Below, in pieces: positions 28,601-44,300 of a DNA stretch of 64,000 nt. This DNA comes from Meghimatium bilineatum (Eukaryota > Mollusca > Gastropoda > Stylommatophora > Philomycidae): NCBI GenBank assembly GCA_034231615.1, contig CM067298.1, forward strand, positions 58,618,883 to 58,682,882, given 5' to 3'. The position numbers and the translations under genes were made by a program. Numbering within the stretch: the first letter of the stretch is position 1; each line of letters starts with the position of its first letter. The notes beneath the pieces are model-generated. The model was given only the letters and a program-made list of their open reading frames with translations. It did not search any database and was not told the origin of the DNA.

Positions 28601-31600
28601 ATATTTCTAGTGATACACTACTAGTAGATACATTTATGAAATGTGTTGAAAAGTTTCAAAATCAAAGAAATATTTTTCTAATTATAAATTAGATACATTT
28701 ATGAGATGTGTTGAAAAGTTTGAAAATCAAAAAAATATATTTCTAATGATAAACTAGATACATTTATGAAATGTGTTGAAAAATTTCAAAAAGAAAATCA
28801 AAAAATTAATTTCTATTGATAAACTATATACACTTATGAAATGTGTTGAAAAGTTTGAAAATCAAAAAAAAATATATTTCTAATGATAAACTACATACAT
28901 TTATGAAATATGTTGAAAAGTTTGAACAAGAAAATAAAAAGATTTATTTCTAGTGATAATCTACCGGTAGATACATTTATGACATGTGTTGAAAAGATTG
29001 AAAAAGAAAGTTAAAAATATATTTTTAATGGTAAACTAACGGTAGATACATTTATGAGATGTGTTGAAAAGTTTGAAAAAGAAAATCAAAAAATATATTT
29101 CTAGTAATAAACTATATACATTTATGAAATATGTTGAAAAGTTTGAACAAGAAAATTAAAAAAATATATTTCTTATGATAAACTATATACATTTATGAAA
29201 TGTGTTGAAAAGTTTGAGAAAGAAAATGAAAAGATATATTTCTAGTGATAATCTACCGGTAGATACATTTATGAGATGTGTTGAAAAGTTTGAAAAAGAA
29301 AATTAAAAAATATATTTCTAATGATAAACTAGATACATTGCTGAAATGTGTTGAAAAGTTTCAAAATCAAAGAAATATTTTTCTAATGATAAATTACATA
29401 CATTTATGAAATCTGTTGAAAACTTTGAACAAGAAAATTGAAAAAAAATATTTCTAATGATAAACTATATACATTTATGAAATGTGTTGAAAAGTTTGAA
29501 AAAGAAAATGAAAAGATATATTTCTAGTGATAATCTACCGGTAGATACATTTATGACATGTGTTGAAAAGATTGAAAAAGAAAATAAAAAAATATATTTC
29601 TAGTGATACACTACTAGTAGATACATTTATGAAATGTGTTGAAAAGTTTGGAAAAAAAAATCAAAAAATATATTTCTAGTGATAAACTACATACATTTAT
29701 GAAATATGTTGAAAAGTTTGAACAAGAAAATAAAAAGAGTTATTTCTAGTGATAATCTACCGGTAGATACATTTATGACATGTGTTGAAAAGATTGAAAA
29801 AGAAAGTTAAAAAATATATTTTTAATGGTAAACTACCAGTAGATACATTTATGAGATGTGTTGAAAAGTTTGAAATTCACAAATAAATATTTCTGATGAT
29901 TTGACAATCAATTTATGAGATGATTTGAAACGTTTGAAAAAAAAATAAAAATTTTTATTTCTAGTGATACACTACTGGTAGATACATTTATGAGATGTGT
30001 TGAAAAGTTTAAAAAAGAAAATAAAAAAATATATTTCTAATGATAAACTAGATACATTTATGAAATGTGTTAAAAAGTTTCAAAATGAAAAAAATATTTT
30101 TCTAATTATAAATTAGATACATTTATGAGATGTGTTGAAAAGTTTGGAAAAGAAAATCAAAAAATATATTTCTTGTGATAAACTAGATACATTTATGAAA
30201 TGTGTTGAAAAGTTTGAAATTTAATACAAATATATTTCTAATGATAAACTAGATACATTTATGAAATGTGTTGAAAAGTTTGAACAAGAAAATAAATAAA
30301 ATATATTTCTAATGATAAACTATATTCATTTATGAAATGTGTTGAAAAGTTTGAACAAGAAAATTTAAAAAAAATATTTCTAATTATAAACTATATACAT
30401 TTATGAAATGTGTTGAAAAGTTTGAAAAACAAAATGAAAAGATATATTTCTAGTGATAATCTACTGGTAGATAAATTTATGAGATGTGTTGAAAAGTTTG
30501 AAAAAGAAAATCAAAAAATATATTTCTAATAATAAACTAATGGTAGATACATTTATGAAATGTGTTGAAAAGTTTCAAAATCAAAGAAATATTTTTCTAA
30601 TTATAAATTAGATACATTTATGAAATGTGTTGAAAAATTTCAAAAAGAAAATCAAAAAATTAATTTCTATTGATAAACTATATACACTTATGAAATGTGT
30701 TGAAAAGTTTGAAAATAAAAAAAAAAAAATTTCTAATGATAATCTAGATACATTTATGAAATGTGTTGAAAAGTTTGGGAATAAAAATCAAAAAATATAT
30801 TTCTAGTGATAAACTACATACATTTATGAAATATGTTGAAAAGTTTGAACAAGAAAATAAAAAGATTTATTTCTAGTGATAATCTACCGGTAGATACATT
30901 TATGACATGTGTTGAAAAGATTGAAAGAGAAAGTTAAAAATATATTTTTAATGGTAAACTACCGGTAGATACATTTATGAGATGTGTTGAAAAGTTTGAA
31001 AAAGAAAATCAAAAAATATATTTCTAGTAATAAACTATATACATTTATGAAATATGTTGAAAAGTTTGAACAAGAAAATAAAAAAAATATATTTCTTATG
31101 ATAAACTATATACATTTATGAAATGTGTTGAAAAGTTTGAGAAAGAAAATGAAAAGATATATTTCTAGTGATAATCTACCGGTAGATACATTTATGAGAT
31201 GTGTTGAAAAGTTTGAAAATGAAAATAAAAAAATATATTTCTAATGATAAACTACTGGTAGATACATTTCTGAGATGTGTTGAAAAGTTTGAAAAAGAAA
31301 ATTAAAAAATATATTTCTAATGATAAACTAGATACATTGCTGAAATGTGTTGAAAAGTTTCAAAATCAAAGAAATATTTTTCTAATGATAAATTACATAC
31401 ATTTATGAAATCTGTTGAAAACTTTGAACAAGAAAATTGAAAAAAAATATTTCTAATGATAAACTATATACATTTATGAAATGTGTTGAAAAGTTTGAAA
31501 AAGAAAATGAAAAGATATATTTCTAGTGATAATCTACCGGTAGATACATTTATGACATGTGTTGAAAAGATTGAAAAAGAAAATAAAAAAATATATTTCT

Positions 31601-34600
31601 AGTGATACACTACTAGTAGATACATTTATGAAATGTGTTGAAAAGTTTGGAAAAAAAAATCAAAAAATATATTTCTAGTGATAAACTACATACATTTATG
31701 AAATATGTTGAAAAGTTTGAACAAGAAAATAAAAAGAGTTATTTCTAGTGATAATCTACCGGTAGATACATTTATGACATGTGTTGAAAAGATTGAAAAA
31801 GAAAGTTAAAAAATATATTTTTAATGGTAAACTACCAGTAGATACATTTATGAGATGTGTTGAAAAGTTTGAAATTCACAAATAAATATTTCTGATGATT
31901 TGACAATCAATTTATGAGATGATTTGAAACGTTTGAAAAAAAAATAAAAATTTTTATTTCTAGTGATACACTACTGGTAGATACATTTATGAGATGTGTT
32001 GAAAAGTTTAAAAAAGAAAATAAAAAAATATATTTCTAATGATAAACTAGATACATTTATGAAATGTGTTAAAAAGTTTCAAAATGAAAAAAATATTTTT
32101 CTAATTATAAATTAGATACATTTATGAGATGTGTTGAAAAGTTTGGAAAAGAAAATCAAAAAATATATTTCTTGTGATAAACTAGATACATTTATGAAAT
32201 GTGTTGAAAAGTTTGAAATTTAATACAAATATATTTCTAATGATAAACTAGATACATTTATGAAATGTGTTGAAAAGTTTGAACAAGAAAATAAATAAAA
32301 TATATTTCTAATGATAAACTATATTCATTTATGAAATGTGTTGAAAAGTTTGAACAAGAAAATTTAAAAAAAATATTTCTAATTATAAACTATATACATT
32401 TATGAAATGTGTTGAAAAGTTTGAAAAACAAAATGAAAAGATATATTTCTAGTGATAATCTACTGGTAGATAAATTTATGAGATGTGTTGAAAAGTTTGA
32501 AAAAGAAAATCAAAAAATATATTTCTAATAATAAACTAATGGTAGATACATTTATGAAATGTGTTGAAAAGTTTCAAAATCAAAGAAATATTTTTCTAAT
32601 TATAAATTAGATACATTTATGAAATGTGTTGAAAAATTTCAAAAAGAAAATCAAAAAATTAATTTCTATTGATAAACTATATACACTTATGAAATGTGTT
32701 GAAAAGTTTGAAAATAAAAAAAAAAATATTTCTAATGATAATCTAGATACATTTATGAAATGTGTTGAAAAGTTTGGGAATAAAAATCAAAAAATATATT
32801 TCTAGTGATAAACTACATACATTTATGAAATATGTTGAAAAGTTTGAACAAGAAAATAAAAAGATTTATTTCTAGTGATAATCTACCGGTAGATACATTT
32901 ATGACATGTGTTGAAAAGATTGAAAGAGAAAGTTAAAAATATATTTTTAATGGTAAACTACCGGTAGATACATTTATGAGATGTGTTGAAAAGTTTGAAA
33001 AAGAAAATCAAAAAATATATTTCTAGTAATAAACTATATACATTTATGAAATATGTTGAAAAGTTTGAACAAGAAAATAAAAAAAATATATTTCTTATGA
33101 TAAACTATATACATTTATGAAATGTGTTGAAAAGTTTGAGAAAGAAAATGAAAAGATATATTTCTAGTGATAATCTACCGGTAGATACATTTATGAGATG
33201 TGTTGAAAAGTTTGAAAATGAAAATAAAAAAATATATTTCTAATGATAAACTACTGGTAGATACATTTCTGAGATGTGTTGAAAAGTTTGAAAAAGAAAA
33301 TTAAAAAATATATTTCTAATGATAAACTAGATACATTGCTGAAATGTGTTGAAAAGTTTCAAAATCAAAGAAATATTTTTCTAATGATAAATTACATACA
33401 TTTATGAAATCTGTTGAAAACTTTGAACAAGAAAATTGAAAAAAAATATTTCTAATGATAAACTATATACATTTATGAAATGTGTTGAAAAGTTTGAAAA
33501 AGAAAATGAAAAGATATATTTCTAGTGATAATCTACCGGTAGATACATTTATGACATGTGTTGAAAAGATTGAAAAAGAAAATAAAAAAATATATTTCTA
33601 GTGATACACTACTAGTAGATACATTTATGAAATGTGTTGAAAAGTTTCAAAATCAAAGAAATATTTTTCTAATTATAAATTAGATACATTTATGAGATGT
33701 GTTGAAAAGTTTGAAAATCAAAAAAATATATTTCTAATGATAAACTAGATACATTTATGAAATGTGTTGAAAAATTTCAAAAAGAAAATCAAAAAATTAA
33801 TTTCTATTGATAAACTATATACACTTATGAAATGTGTTGAAAAGTTTGAAAATCAAAAAAAAATATATTTCTAATGATAAACTACATACATTTATGAAAT
33901 ATGTTGAAAAGTTTGAACAAGAAAATAAAAAGATTTATTTCTAGTGATAATCTACCGGTAGATACATTTATGACATGTGTTGAAAAGATTGAAAAAGAAA
34001 GTTAAAAATATATTTTTAATGGTAAACTAACGGTAGATACATTTATGAGATGTGTTGAAAAGTTTGAAAAAGAAAATCAAAAAATATATTTCTAGTAATA
34101 AACTATATACATTTATGAAATATGTTGAAAAGTTTGAACAAGAAAATTAAAAAAATATATTTCTTATGATAAACTATATACATTTATGAAATGTGTTGAA
34201 AAGTTTGAGAAAGAAAATGAAAAGATATATTTCTAGTGATAATCTACCGGTAGATACATTTATGAGATGTGTTGAAAAGTTTGAAAATGAAAATAAAAAA
34301 ATATATTTCTAATGATAAACTACTGGTAGATACATTTCTGAGATGTGTTGAAAAGTTTGAAAAAGAAAATAAAAAAATATATTTCTAATGATAAACTAGA
34401 TACATTGCTGAAATGTGTTGAAAAGTTTCAAAATCAAAGAAATATTTTTCTAATGATAAATTACATACATTTATGAAATCTGTTGAAAACTTTGAACAAG
34501 AAAATTGAAAAAAAATATTTCTAATGATAAACTATATACATTTATGAAATGTGTTGAAAAGTTTGATAAAGAAAATGAAAAGATATATTTCTAGTGATAA

Positions 34601-37600
34601 TCTACCGGTAGATACATTTATGACATGTGTTGAAAAGATTGAAAAAGAAAATAAAAAAATATATTTCTAGTGATACACTACTAGTAGATACATTTATGAA
34701 ATGTGTTGAAAAGTTTCAAAATCAAAGAAATATTTTTCTAATTATAAATTAGATACATTTATGAGATGTGTTGAAAAGTTTGAAAATCAAAAAAATATAT
34801 TTCTAATGATAAACTAGATACATTTATGAAATGTGTTGAAAAATTTCAAAAAGAAAATCAAAAAATTAATTTCTATTGATAAACTATATACACTTATGAA
34901 ATGTGTTGAAAAGTTTGAAAATCAAAAAAAAATATATTTCTAATGATAAACTACATACATTTATGAAATATGTTGAAAAGTTTGAACAAGAAAATAAAAA
35001 GATTTATTTCTAGTGATAATCTACCGGTAGATACATTTATGACATGTGTTGAAAAGATTGAAAAAGAAAGTTAAAAATATATTTTTAATGGTAAACTAAC
35101 GGTAGATACATTTATGAGAAGTGTTGAAAAGTTTGAAAATCAAAAAAATATATTTCTAATGATAAACTAGATACATTTATGAAATGAATTGAAAAATTTC
35201 AAAAAGAAAATCAAAAAATTAATTTCTATTGATAAACTATATACACTTATGAAATGTGTTGAAAAGTTTGAAAATAAAAAAAAAAATATTTCTAATGATA
35301 ATCTAGATACATTTATGAAATGTGTTGAAAAGTTTGGGAATAAAAATCAAAAAATATATTTCTAGTGATAAACTACATACATTTATGAAATATGTTGAAA
35401 AGTTTGAACAAGAAAATAAAAAGATTTATTTCTAGTGATAATCTACCGGTAGATACATTTATGACATGTGTTGAAAAGATTGAAAGAGAAAGTTAAAAAT
35501 ATATTTTTAATGGTAAACTACCGGTAGATACATTTATGAGATGTGTTGAAAAGTTTGAAAAAGAAAATCAAAAAATATATTTCTAGTAATAAACTATATA
35601 CATTTATGAAATATGTTGAAAAGTTTGAACAAGAAAATAAAAAAAATATATTTCTTATGATAAACTATATACATTTATGAAATGTGTTGAAAAGTTTGAG
35701 AAAGAAAATGAAAAGATATATTTCTAGTGATAATCTACCGGTAGATACATTTATGAGATGTGTTGAAAAGTTTGAAAATGAAAATAAAAAAATATATTTC
35801 TAATGATAAACTACTGGTAGATACATTTCTGAGATGTGTTGAAAAGTTTGAAAAAGAAAATAAAAAAATATATTTCTAATGATAAACTAGATACATTGCT
35901 GAAATGTGTTGAAAAGTTTCAAAATCAAAGAAATATTTTTCTAATGATAAATTACATACATTTATGAAATCTGTTGAAAATTTTGAACAAGAAAATTGAA
36001 AAAAAATATTTCTAATGATAAACTATATACATTTATGAAATGTGTTGAAAAGTTTGAAAAAGAAAATGAAAAGATATATTTCTAGTGATAATCTACCGGT
36101 AGATACATTTATGACATGTGTTGAAAAGATTGAAAGAGAAAGTTAAAAATATATTTTTAATGGTAAACTACCGGTAGATACAATTATGAGATGTGTTGAA
36201 AAGTTTGAAAAAGAAAATCAAAAAATATATTTCTAGTAATAAACTATATACATTTATGAAATATGTTGAAAAGTTTGAACAAGAAAATAAAAAAAATATA
36301 TTTCTTATGATAAACTATATACATTTATGAAATGTGTTGAAAAGTTTGAGAAAGAAAATGAAAAGATATATTTCTAGTGATAATCTACCGGTAGATACAT
36401 TTATGAGATGTGTTGAAAAGTTTGAAAATGAAAATAAAAAAATATATTTCTAATGATAAACTACTGGTAGATACATTTCTGAGATGTGTTGAAAAGTTTG
36501 AAAAAGAAAATAAAAAAATATATTTCTAATGATAAACTAGATACATTGCTGAAATGTGTTGAAAAGTTTCAAAATCAAAGAAATATTTTTCTAATGATAA
36601 ATTACATACATTTATGAAATCTGTTGAAAATTTTGAACAAGAAAATTGAAAAAAAATATTTCTAATGATAAACTATATACATTTATGAAATGTGTTGAAA
36701 AGTTTGAAAAAGAAAATGAAAAGATATATTTCTAGTGATAATCTACCGGTAGATACATTTATGACATGTGTTGAAAAGATTGAAAAAGAAAATAAAAAAA
36801 TATATTTCTAGTGATACACTACTAGTAGATACATTTATGAAATGTGTTGAAAAGTTTCAAAATCAAAGAAATATTTTTCTAATTATAAATTAGATACATT
36901 TATGAGATGTGTTGAAAAGTTTGAAAATCAAAAAAATATATTTCTAATGATAAACTAGATACATTTATGAAATGTGTTGAAAAATTTCAAAAAGAAAATC
37001 AAAAAATTAATTTCTATTGATAAACTATATACACTTATGAAATGTGTTGAAAAGTTTGAAAATCAAAAAAAAATATATTTCTAATGATAAACTACATACA
37101 TTTATGAAATATGTTGAAAAGTTTGAACAAGAAAATAAAAAGATTTATTTCTAGTGATAATCTACCGGTAGATACATTTATGACATGTGTTGAAAAGATT
37201 GAAAAAGAAAGTTAAAAATATATTTTTAATGGTAAACTAACGGTAGATACATTTATGAGATGTGTTGAAAAGTTTGAAAAAGAAAATCAAAAAATATATT
37301 TCTAGTAATAAACTATATACATTTATGAAATATGTTGAAAAGTTTGAACAAGAAAATAAAAAAAATATATTTCTTATGATAAACTATATACATTTATGAA
37401 ATGTGTTGAAAAGTTTGAGAAAGAAAATGAAAAGATATATTTCTAGTGATAATCTACCGGTAGATACATTTATGAGATGTGTTGAAAAGTTTGAAAATGA
37501 AAATAAAAAAATATATTTCTAATGATAAACTACTGGTAGATACATTTCTGAGATGTGTTGAAAAGTTTGAAAAAGAAAATAAAAAAATATATTTCTAATG

Positions 37601-40600
37601 ATAAACTAGATACATTGCTGAAATGTGTTGAAAAGTTTCAAAATCAAAGAAATATTTTTCTAATGATAAATTACATACATTTATGAAATCTGTTGAAAAC
37701 TTTGAACAAGAAAATTGAAAAAAAATATTTCTAATGATAAACTATATACATTTATGAAATGTGTTGAAAAGTTTGAAAAAGAAAATGAAAAGATATATTT
37801 CTAGTGATAATCTACCGGTAGATACATTTATGACATGTGTTGAAAAGATTGAAAAAGAAAATAAAAAAATATATTTCTAGTGATACACTACTAGTAGATA
37901 CATTTATGAAATGTGTTGAAAAGTTTAAAAATCAAAGAAATATTTTTCTAATTATAAATTAGATACATTTATGAGATGTGTTGAAAAGTTTGAAAATCAA
38001 AAAAATATATTTCTAATGATAAACTAGATACATTTATGAAATGTGTTGAAAAATTTCAAAAAGAAAATCAAAAAATTAATTTCTATTGATAAACTATATA
38101 CACTTATGAAATGTGTTGAAAAGTTTGAAAATCAAAAAAAAATATATTTCTAATGATAAACTACATACATTTATGAAATATGTTGAAAAGTTTGAACAAG
38201 AAAATAAAAAGATTTATTTCTAGTGATAATCTACCGGTAGATACATTTATGACATGTGTTGAAAAGATTGAAAAAGAAAGTTAAAAATATATTTTTAATG
38301 GTAAACTAACGGTAGATACATTTATGAGAAGTGTTGAAAAGTTTGAAAATCAAAAAAATATATTTCTAATGATAAACTAGATACATTTATGAAATGAATT
38401 GAAAAATTTCAAAAAGAAAATCAAAAAATTAATTTCTATTGATAAACTATATACACTTATGAAATGTGTTGAAAAGTTTGAAAATAAAAAAAAAAATATT
38501 TCTAATGATAATCTAGATACATTTATGAAATGTGTTGAAAAGTTTGGGAATAAAAATCAAAAAATATATTTCTAGTGATAAACTACATACATTTATGAAA
38601 TATGTTGAAAAGTTTGAACAAGAAAATAAAAAGATTTATTTCTAGTGATAATCTACCGGTAGATACATTTATGACATGTGTTGAAAAGATTGAAAGAGAA
38701 AGTTAAAAATATATTTTTAATGGTAAACTACCGGTAGATACATTTATGAGATGTGTTGAAAAGTTTGAAAAAGAAAATCAAAAAATATATTTCTAGTAAT
38801 AAACTATATACATTTATGAAATATGTTGAAAAGTTTGAACAAGAAAATAAAAAAAATATATTTCTTATGATAAACTATATACATTTATGAAATGTGTTGA
38901 AAAGTTTGAGAAAGAAAATGAAAAGATATATTTCTAGTGATAATCTACCGGTAGATACATTTATGAGATGTGTTGAAAAGTTTGAAAATGAAAATAAAAA
39001 AATATATTTCTAATGATAAACTACTGGTAGATACATTTCTGAGATGTGTTGAAAAGTTTGAAAAAGAAAATAAAAAAATATATTTCTAATGATAAACTAG
39101 ATACATTGCTGAAATGTGTTGAAAAGTTTCAAAATCAAAGAAATATTTTTCTAATGATAAATTACATACATTTATGAAATCTGTTGAAAATTTTGAACAA
39201 GAAAATTGAAAAAAAATATTTCTAATGATAAACTATATACATTTATGAAATGTGTTGAAAAGTTTGAAAAAGAAAATGAAAAGATATATTTCTAGTGATA
39301 ATCTACCGGTAGATACATTTATGACATGTGTTGAAAAGATTGAAAAAGAAAATAAAAAAATATATTTCTAGTGATACACTACTAGTAGATACATTTATGA
39401 AATGTGTTGAAAAGTTTCAAAATCAAAGAAATATTTTTCTAATTATAAATTAGATACATTTATGAGATGTGTTGAAAAGTTTGAAAATCAAAAAAATATA
39501 TTTCTAATGATAAACTAGATACATTTATGAAATGTGTTGAAAAATTTCAAAAAGAAAATCAAAAAATTAATTTCTATTGATAAACTATATACACTTATGA
39601 AATGTGTTGAAAAGTTTGAAAATCAAAAAAAAATATATTTCTAATGATAAACTACATACATTTATGAAATATGTTGAAAAGTTTGAACAAGAAAATAAAA
39701 AGATTTATTTCTAGTGATAATCTACCGGTAGATACATTTATGACATGTGTTGAAAAGATTGAAAAAGAAAGTTAAAAATATATTTTTAATGGTAAACTAA
39801 CGGTAGATACATTTATGAGATGTGTTGAAAAGTTTGAAAAAGAAAATCAAAAAATATATTTCTAGTAATAAACTATATACATTTATGAAATATGTTGAAA
39901 AGTTTGAACAAGAAAATTAAAAAAATATATTTCTTATGATAAACTATATACATTTATGAAATGTGTTGAAAAGTTTGAGAAAGAAAATGAAAAGATATAT
40001 TTCTAGTGATAATCTACCGGTAGATACATTTATGAGATGTGTTGAAAAGTTTGAAAATGAAAATAAAAAAATATATTTCTAATGATAAACTACTGGTAGA
40101 TACATTTCTGAGATGTGTTGAAAAGTTTGAAAAAGAAAATAAAAAAATATATTTCTAATGATAAACTAGATACATTGCTGAAATGTGTTGAAAAGTTTCA
40201 AAATCAAAGAAATATTTTTCTAATGATAAATTACATACATTTATGAAATCTGTTGAAAACTTTGAACAAGAAAATTGAAAAAAAATATTTCTAATGATAA
40301 ACTATATACATTTATGAAATGTGTTGAAAAGTTTGAAAAAGAAAATGAAAAGATATATTTCTAGTGATAATCTACCGGTAGATACATTTATGACATGTGT
40401 TGAAAAGATTGAAAAAGAAAATAAAAAAATATATTTCTAGTGATACACTACTAGTAGATACATTTATGAAATGTGTTGAAAAGTTTCAAAATCAAAGAAA
40501 TATTTTTCTAATTATAAATTAGATACATTTATGAGATGTGTTGAAAAGTTTGAAAATCAAAAAAATATATTTCTAATGATAAACTAGATACATTTATGAA

Positions 40601-41300
40601 ATGTGTTGAAAAATTTCAAAAAGAAAATCAAAAAATTAATTTCTATTGATAAACTATATACACTTATGAAATGTGTTGAAAAGTTTGAAAATCAAAAAAA
40701 AATATATTTCTAATGATAAACTACATACATTTATGAAATATGTTGAAAAGTTTGAACAAGAAAATAAAAAGATTTATTTCTAGTGATAATCTACCGGTAG
40801 ATACATTTATGACATGTGTTGAAAAGATTGAAAAAGAAAGTTAAAAATATATTTTTAATGGTAAACTAACGGTAGATACATTTATGAGATGTGTTGAAAA
40901 GTTTGAAAAAGAAAATCAAAAAATATATTTCTAGTAATAAACTATATACATTTATGAAATATGTTGAAAAGTTTGAACAAGAAAATTAAAAAAATATATT
41001 TCTTATGATAAACTATATACATTTATGAAATGTGTTGAAAAGTTTGAGAAAGAAAATGAAAAGATATATTTCTAGTGATAATCTACCGGTAGATACATTT
41101 ATGAGATGTGTTGAAAAGTTTGAAAATGAAAATAAAAAAATATATTTCTAATGATAAACTACTGGTAGATACATTTCTGAGATGTGTTGAAAAGTTTGAA
41201 AAAGAAAATAAAAAAATATATTTCTAATGATAAACTACCGGTAGATCTATTTATGAGATGTGTTGAAAAGTTTGAAAAAGAAAATAAAAAAAATATATTT
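22600..41300 (+). repeat. Higher-order repeat core, 1,069-bp and 1,491-bp periods
   Basis: The CATTGCTG marker is spaced exactly 1,069 bp in four places (27,274 to 28,343; 33,334 to 34,403; 36,544 to 37,613; 39,104 to 40,173) and 1,491 bp in two (34,403 to 35,894; 37,613 to 39,104). Compound units of 2,560 and 3,210 bp result. This is the most homogeneous part of the array, implying recent unequal exchange or amplification. Confidence 0.85.
29290..33640 (+). repeat. 1,999-bp offset tandem duplication within the core
   Basis: The sequence from about 29,290 repeats about 1,999 bp later until about 33,638, including the divergent marker monomer (29,872 and 31,871) and the unusual TTTGGAAAAAAAAATC monomer at about 29,647 and 31,646. 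A one- to two-base difference near 30,725/32,724 is the only change noticed. Confidence 0.85.
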
Positions 41301-44300
41301 CTAATGATAAACTAGATACATTGCTGAAATGTGTTGAAAAGTTTCAAAATCAAAGAAATATTTTTCTGTTGATAAATTACATACATTTATGAAATCTGTT
41401 GAAAACTTTGAACAAGAAAATTGAAAAAAAATATTTCTAATGATAAACTATATACATTTATGACATGTGTTGAAAAGTTTGAAAAAGAAAATGAAAAGAT
41501 ATATTTCCAGTGATAATCTACCGGTAGATAAATTTATGACATGTGTTGAAAAGATTGAAAAAGAAAATAAAAAAATATATTTCTAGTGATACACTACTGG
41601 TAGATACATTTATGAAATGTGTTGAAAAGTTTCAAAATCAAAGAAATATTTTTCTAATGATAAACTAGATACATTTATGAAATGTGTTGAAAAATTTCAA
41701 AAAGAAAATCAAAAAATTAATTTCTATTGATAAACTATATACACTTATGAAATGTGTTGAAAAGTTTGAAAATCAAAAAAAAATATATTCCTAATGATAA
41801 TCTAGATACATTTATGAAATGTGTTGAAAAGTTTGGGAATAAAAATCAAAAAATATATTTCTAGTGATAAACTACATACATTTATGAAATATGTTGAAAA
41901 GTTTGAACAAGAAAATAAAAAGATTTATTTCTAGTGATAATCTACCGGTAGATACATTTATGACATGTGTTGAAAAGATTGAAAAAGAAAGTTAAAAATA
42001 TATTTTTAATGGTAAACTACCGGTAGATACATTTATGAGATGTGTTGAAAAGTTTGAAAAAGAAAATCAAAAAATATATTTCTAGTAATAAACTATATAC
42101 ATTTATGAAATGTGTTGAAAAGTTTGAACAAGAAAATATAAAAAATATATTTCTAATGATAAACTACCTGTAGATACCTTTATGAGATGTGTTGAAAAGT
42201 TTGAAAAAGAAAATCAAAAAATATATTTCTAGTGATAAACTATATACATTTATGAAATGTGTTGAAAAGTTTGAAAAAGAAAATGAAAAGATATAATTCT
42301 AGTGATAATCTACCGGTAGATACATTTATGAGATGTATTGAAAAGATTGAAAAAGAAAATAAAAAAATATATTTCTAATGATAAACTACCGGTAGATACA
42401 TTTATGAGAAGTGTTGAAAAGTTTGAAAAAGAAAATTAAAAAAATATATTTCTAATGATAAACTACTGGTAGATACATTTCTGAGATGTGTTGAAAAGTT
42501 TGAAAAAGAAAATAAAAAAATATATTTCTAATGATAAACTACCGGTAGATACATTTATGAGATGTGTTGAAAAGTATGCACAAGAAAATTTAAAAAATAT
42601 ATTTCTAATGATAAACTATATTCATTTATGAAATGTTTTGAAAAGTTTGAACAAGAAAATAAAAAAAAAATATTTCTAATGATAAACTATATACATTTAT
42701 GAAATGTGTTGAAAAGTTTGAAAAAGAAAGTGAAAAGATATATTTCTAGTGATAATCTACTGTTAGATACATTTATGAGATGTGTTGAAAAGTTTGAAAA
42801 AGAAAATGAAAAAATATATTTCTAATAATAAACTACTGGTAGATACATTTACGAAATGTGTTGAAAACTTTCAAAATCAAAAAAATATATTTCTAATGAT
42901 AAACTAGATACATTTATGAAATATGTTGAAAAGTTTGAACAAGAGAATAAAAAAAAATATATTTCTAATGATAAACTATATACATTTAAGAAATGTGTTG
43001 AAAAGTTTGAAAAAGAAAGTGAAAAGATATATTTCTAGTGATAATCTACCGGTAGATACATTTATGAGATGTGTTTAAAAGTTTGAAAAAGAAATTTAAA
43101 AAAATATATTTCTTATGATAAACTATATACATTTATGAAATGTGTTGAAAAGTTTGAGAAAGAAAATGAAAAGATATATTTCTAGTGATAATCTACCGGT
43201 AGATACATTTATGAGATGTGTTTAAAAGTTTGAAAAAGAAAATAAAAAAAATATATTTCTTATGATAAACTATATACATTTATGAAATGTGTTGAAAAGT
43301 TTGAGAAAGAAAATGAAAAGATATATTTCTAGTGATAATCTACCGGTAGATACATTTATGAGATGTGTTGAAAAGTTTGAAAATGAAAATAAAAAAATAT
43401 ATTTCTAATGATAAACTACTGGTAGATACATTTCTGAGATGTGTTGAAAAGTTTGAAAAAGAAAATAAAAAAATATATTTCTAATGATAAACTACTGGTA
43501 GATCTATTTATGAGATGTGTTGAAAAGTTTGAAAAAGAAAATAAAAAAATATATTTCTAATGATAAACTATATACATTTATGAAATGTGTTGAAAAGTTT
43601 GAAAAAGAAAATGAAAAGATATATTTCTAGTGATAATCTACCGGTAGATACATTTATGACATGTGTTGAAAAGTTTCAAAATCAAAGAAATATTTTTCTA
43701 ATTATAAATTAGATACATTTATGAGATGTGTTGAAATGTTTGAAAATCAAAAAAATATATTTCTAATGATAAACTAGATACATTTATGAAATGTGTTGAA
43801 AAATTTCAAAAAGAAAATCAAAAAATTAATTTCTATTGATAAACTATATACACTTATGAAATGTGTTGAAAAGTTTGAAAATCAAAAAAAATATATTTCT
43901 AATGATAATCTAGATACATTTATGAAATGTGTTGAAAAGTTTGGGAATAAAAATTAAAAAAATATATTTCCAGTGATAAACTACATACATTTATGAAATA
44001 TGTTGAAATGTTTGAACAAGAAAATAGAAAGATTTATTTCTAGTGATAATCTACCGGTAGATACATTTATGACATGTGTTGAAAAGATTGAAAAAGAAAG
44101 TTAAAAATATATTTTTAATGGTAAACTACCGGTAGATACATTTATGAGATGTGTTGAAAAGTTTGAAAAAGAAAATCAAAAAATATATTTCTAGTAATAA
44201 ACTATATACATTTATGAAATATGTTGAAAAGTTTGAACAAGAAAAAAAAAATATATTTCTAATGATAAACTACCTGTAGATACCTTTATGAGATGTGTTG

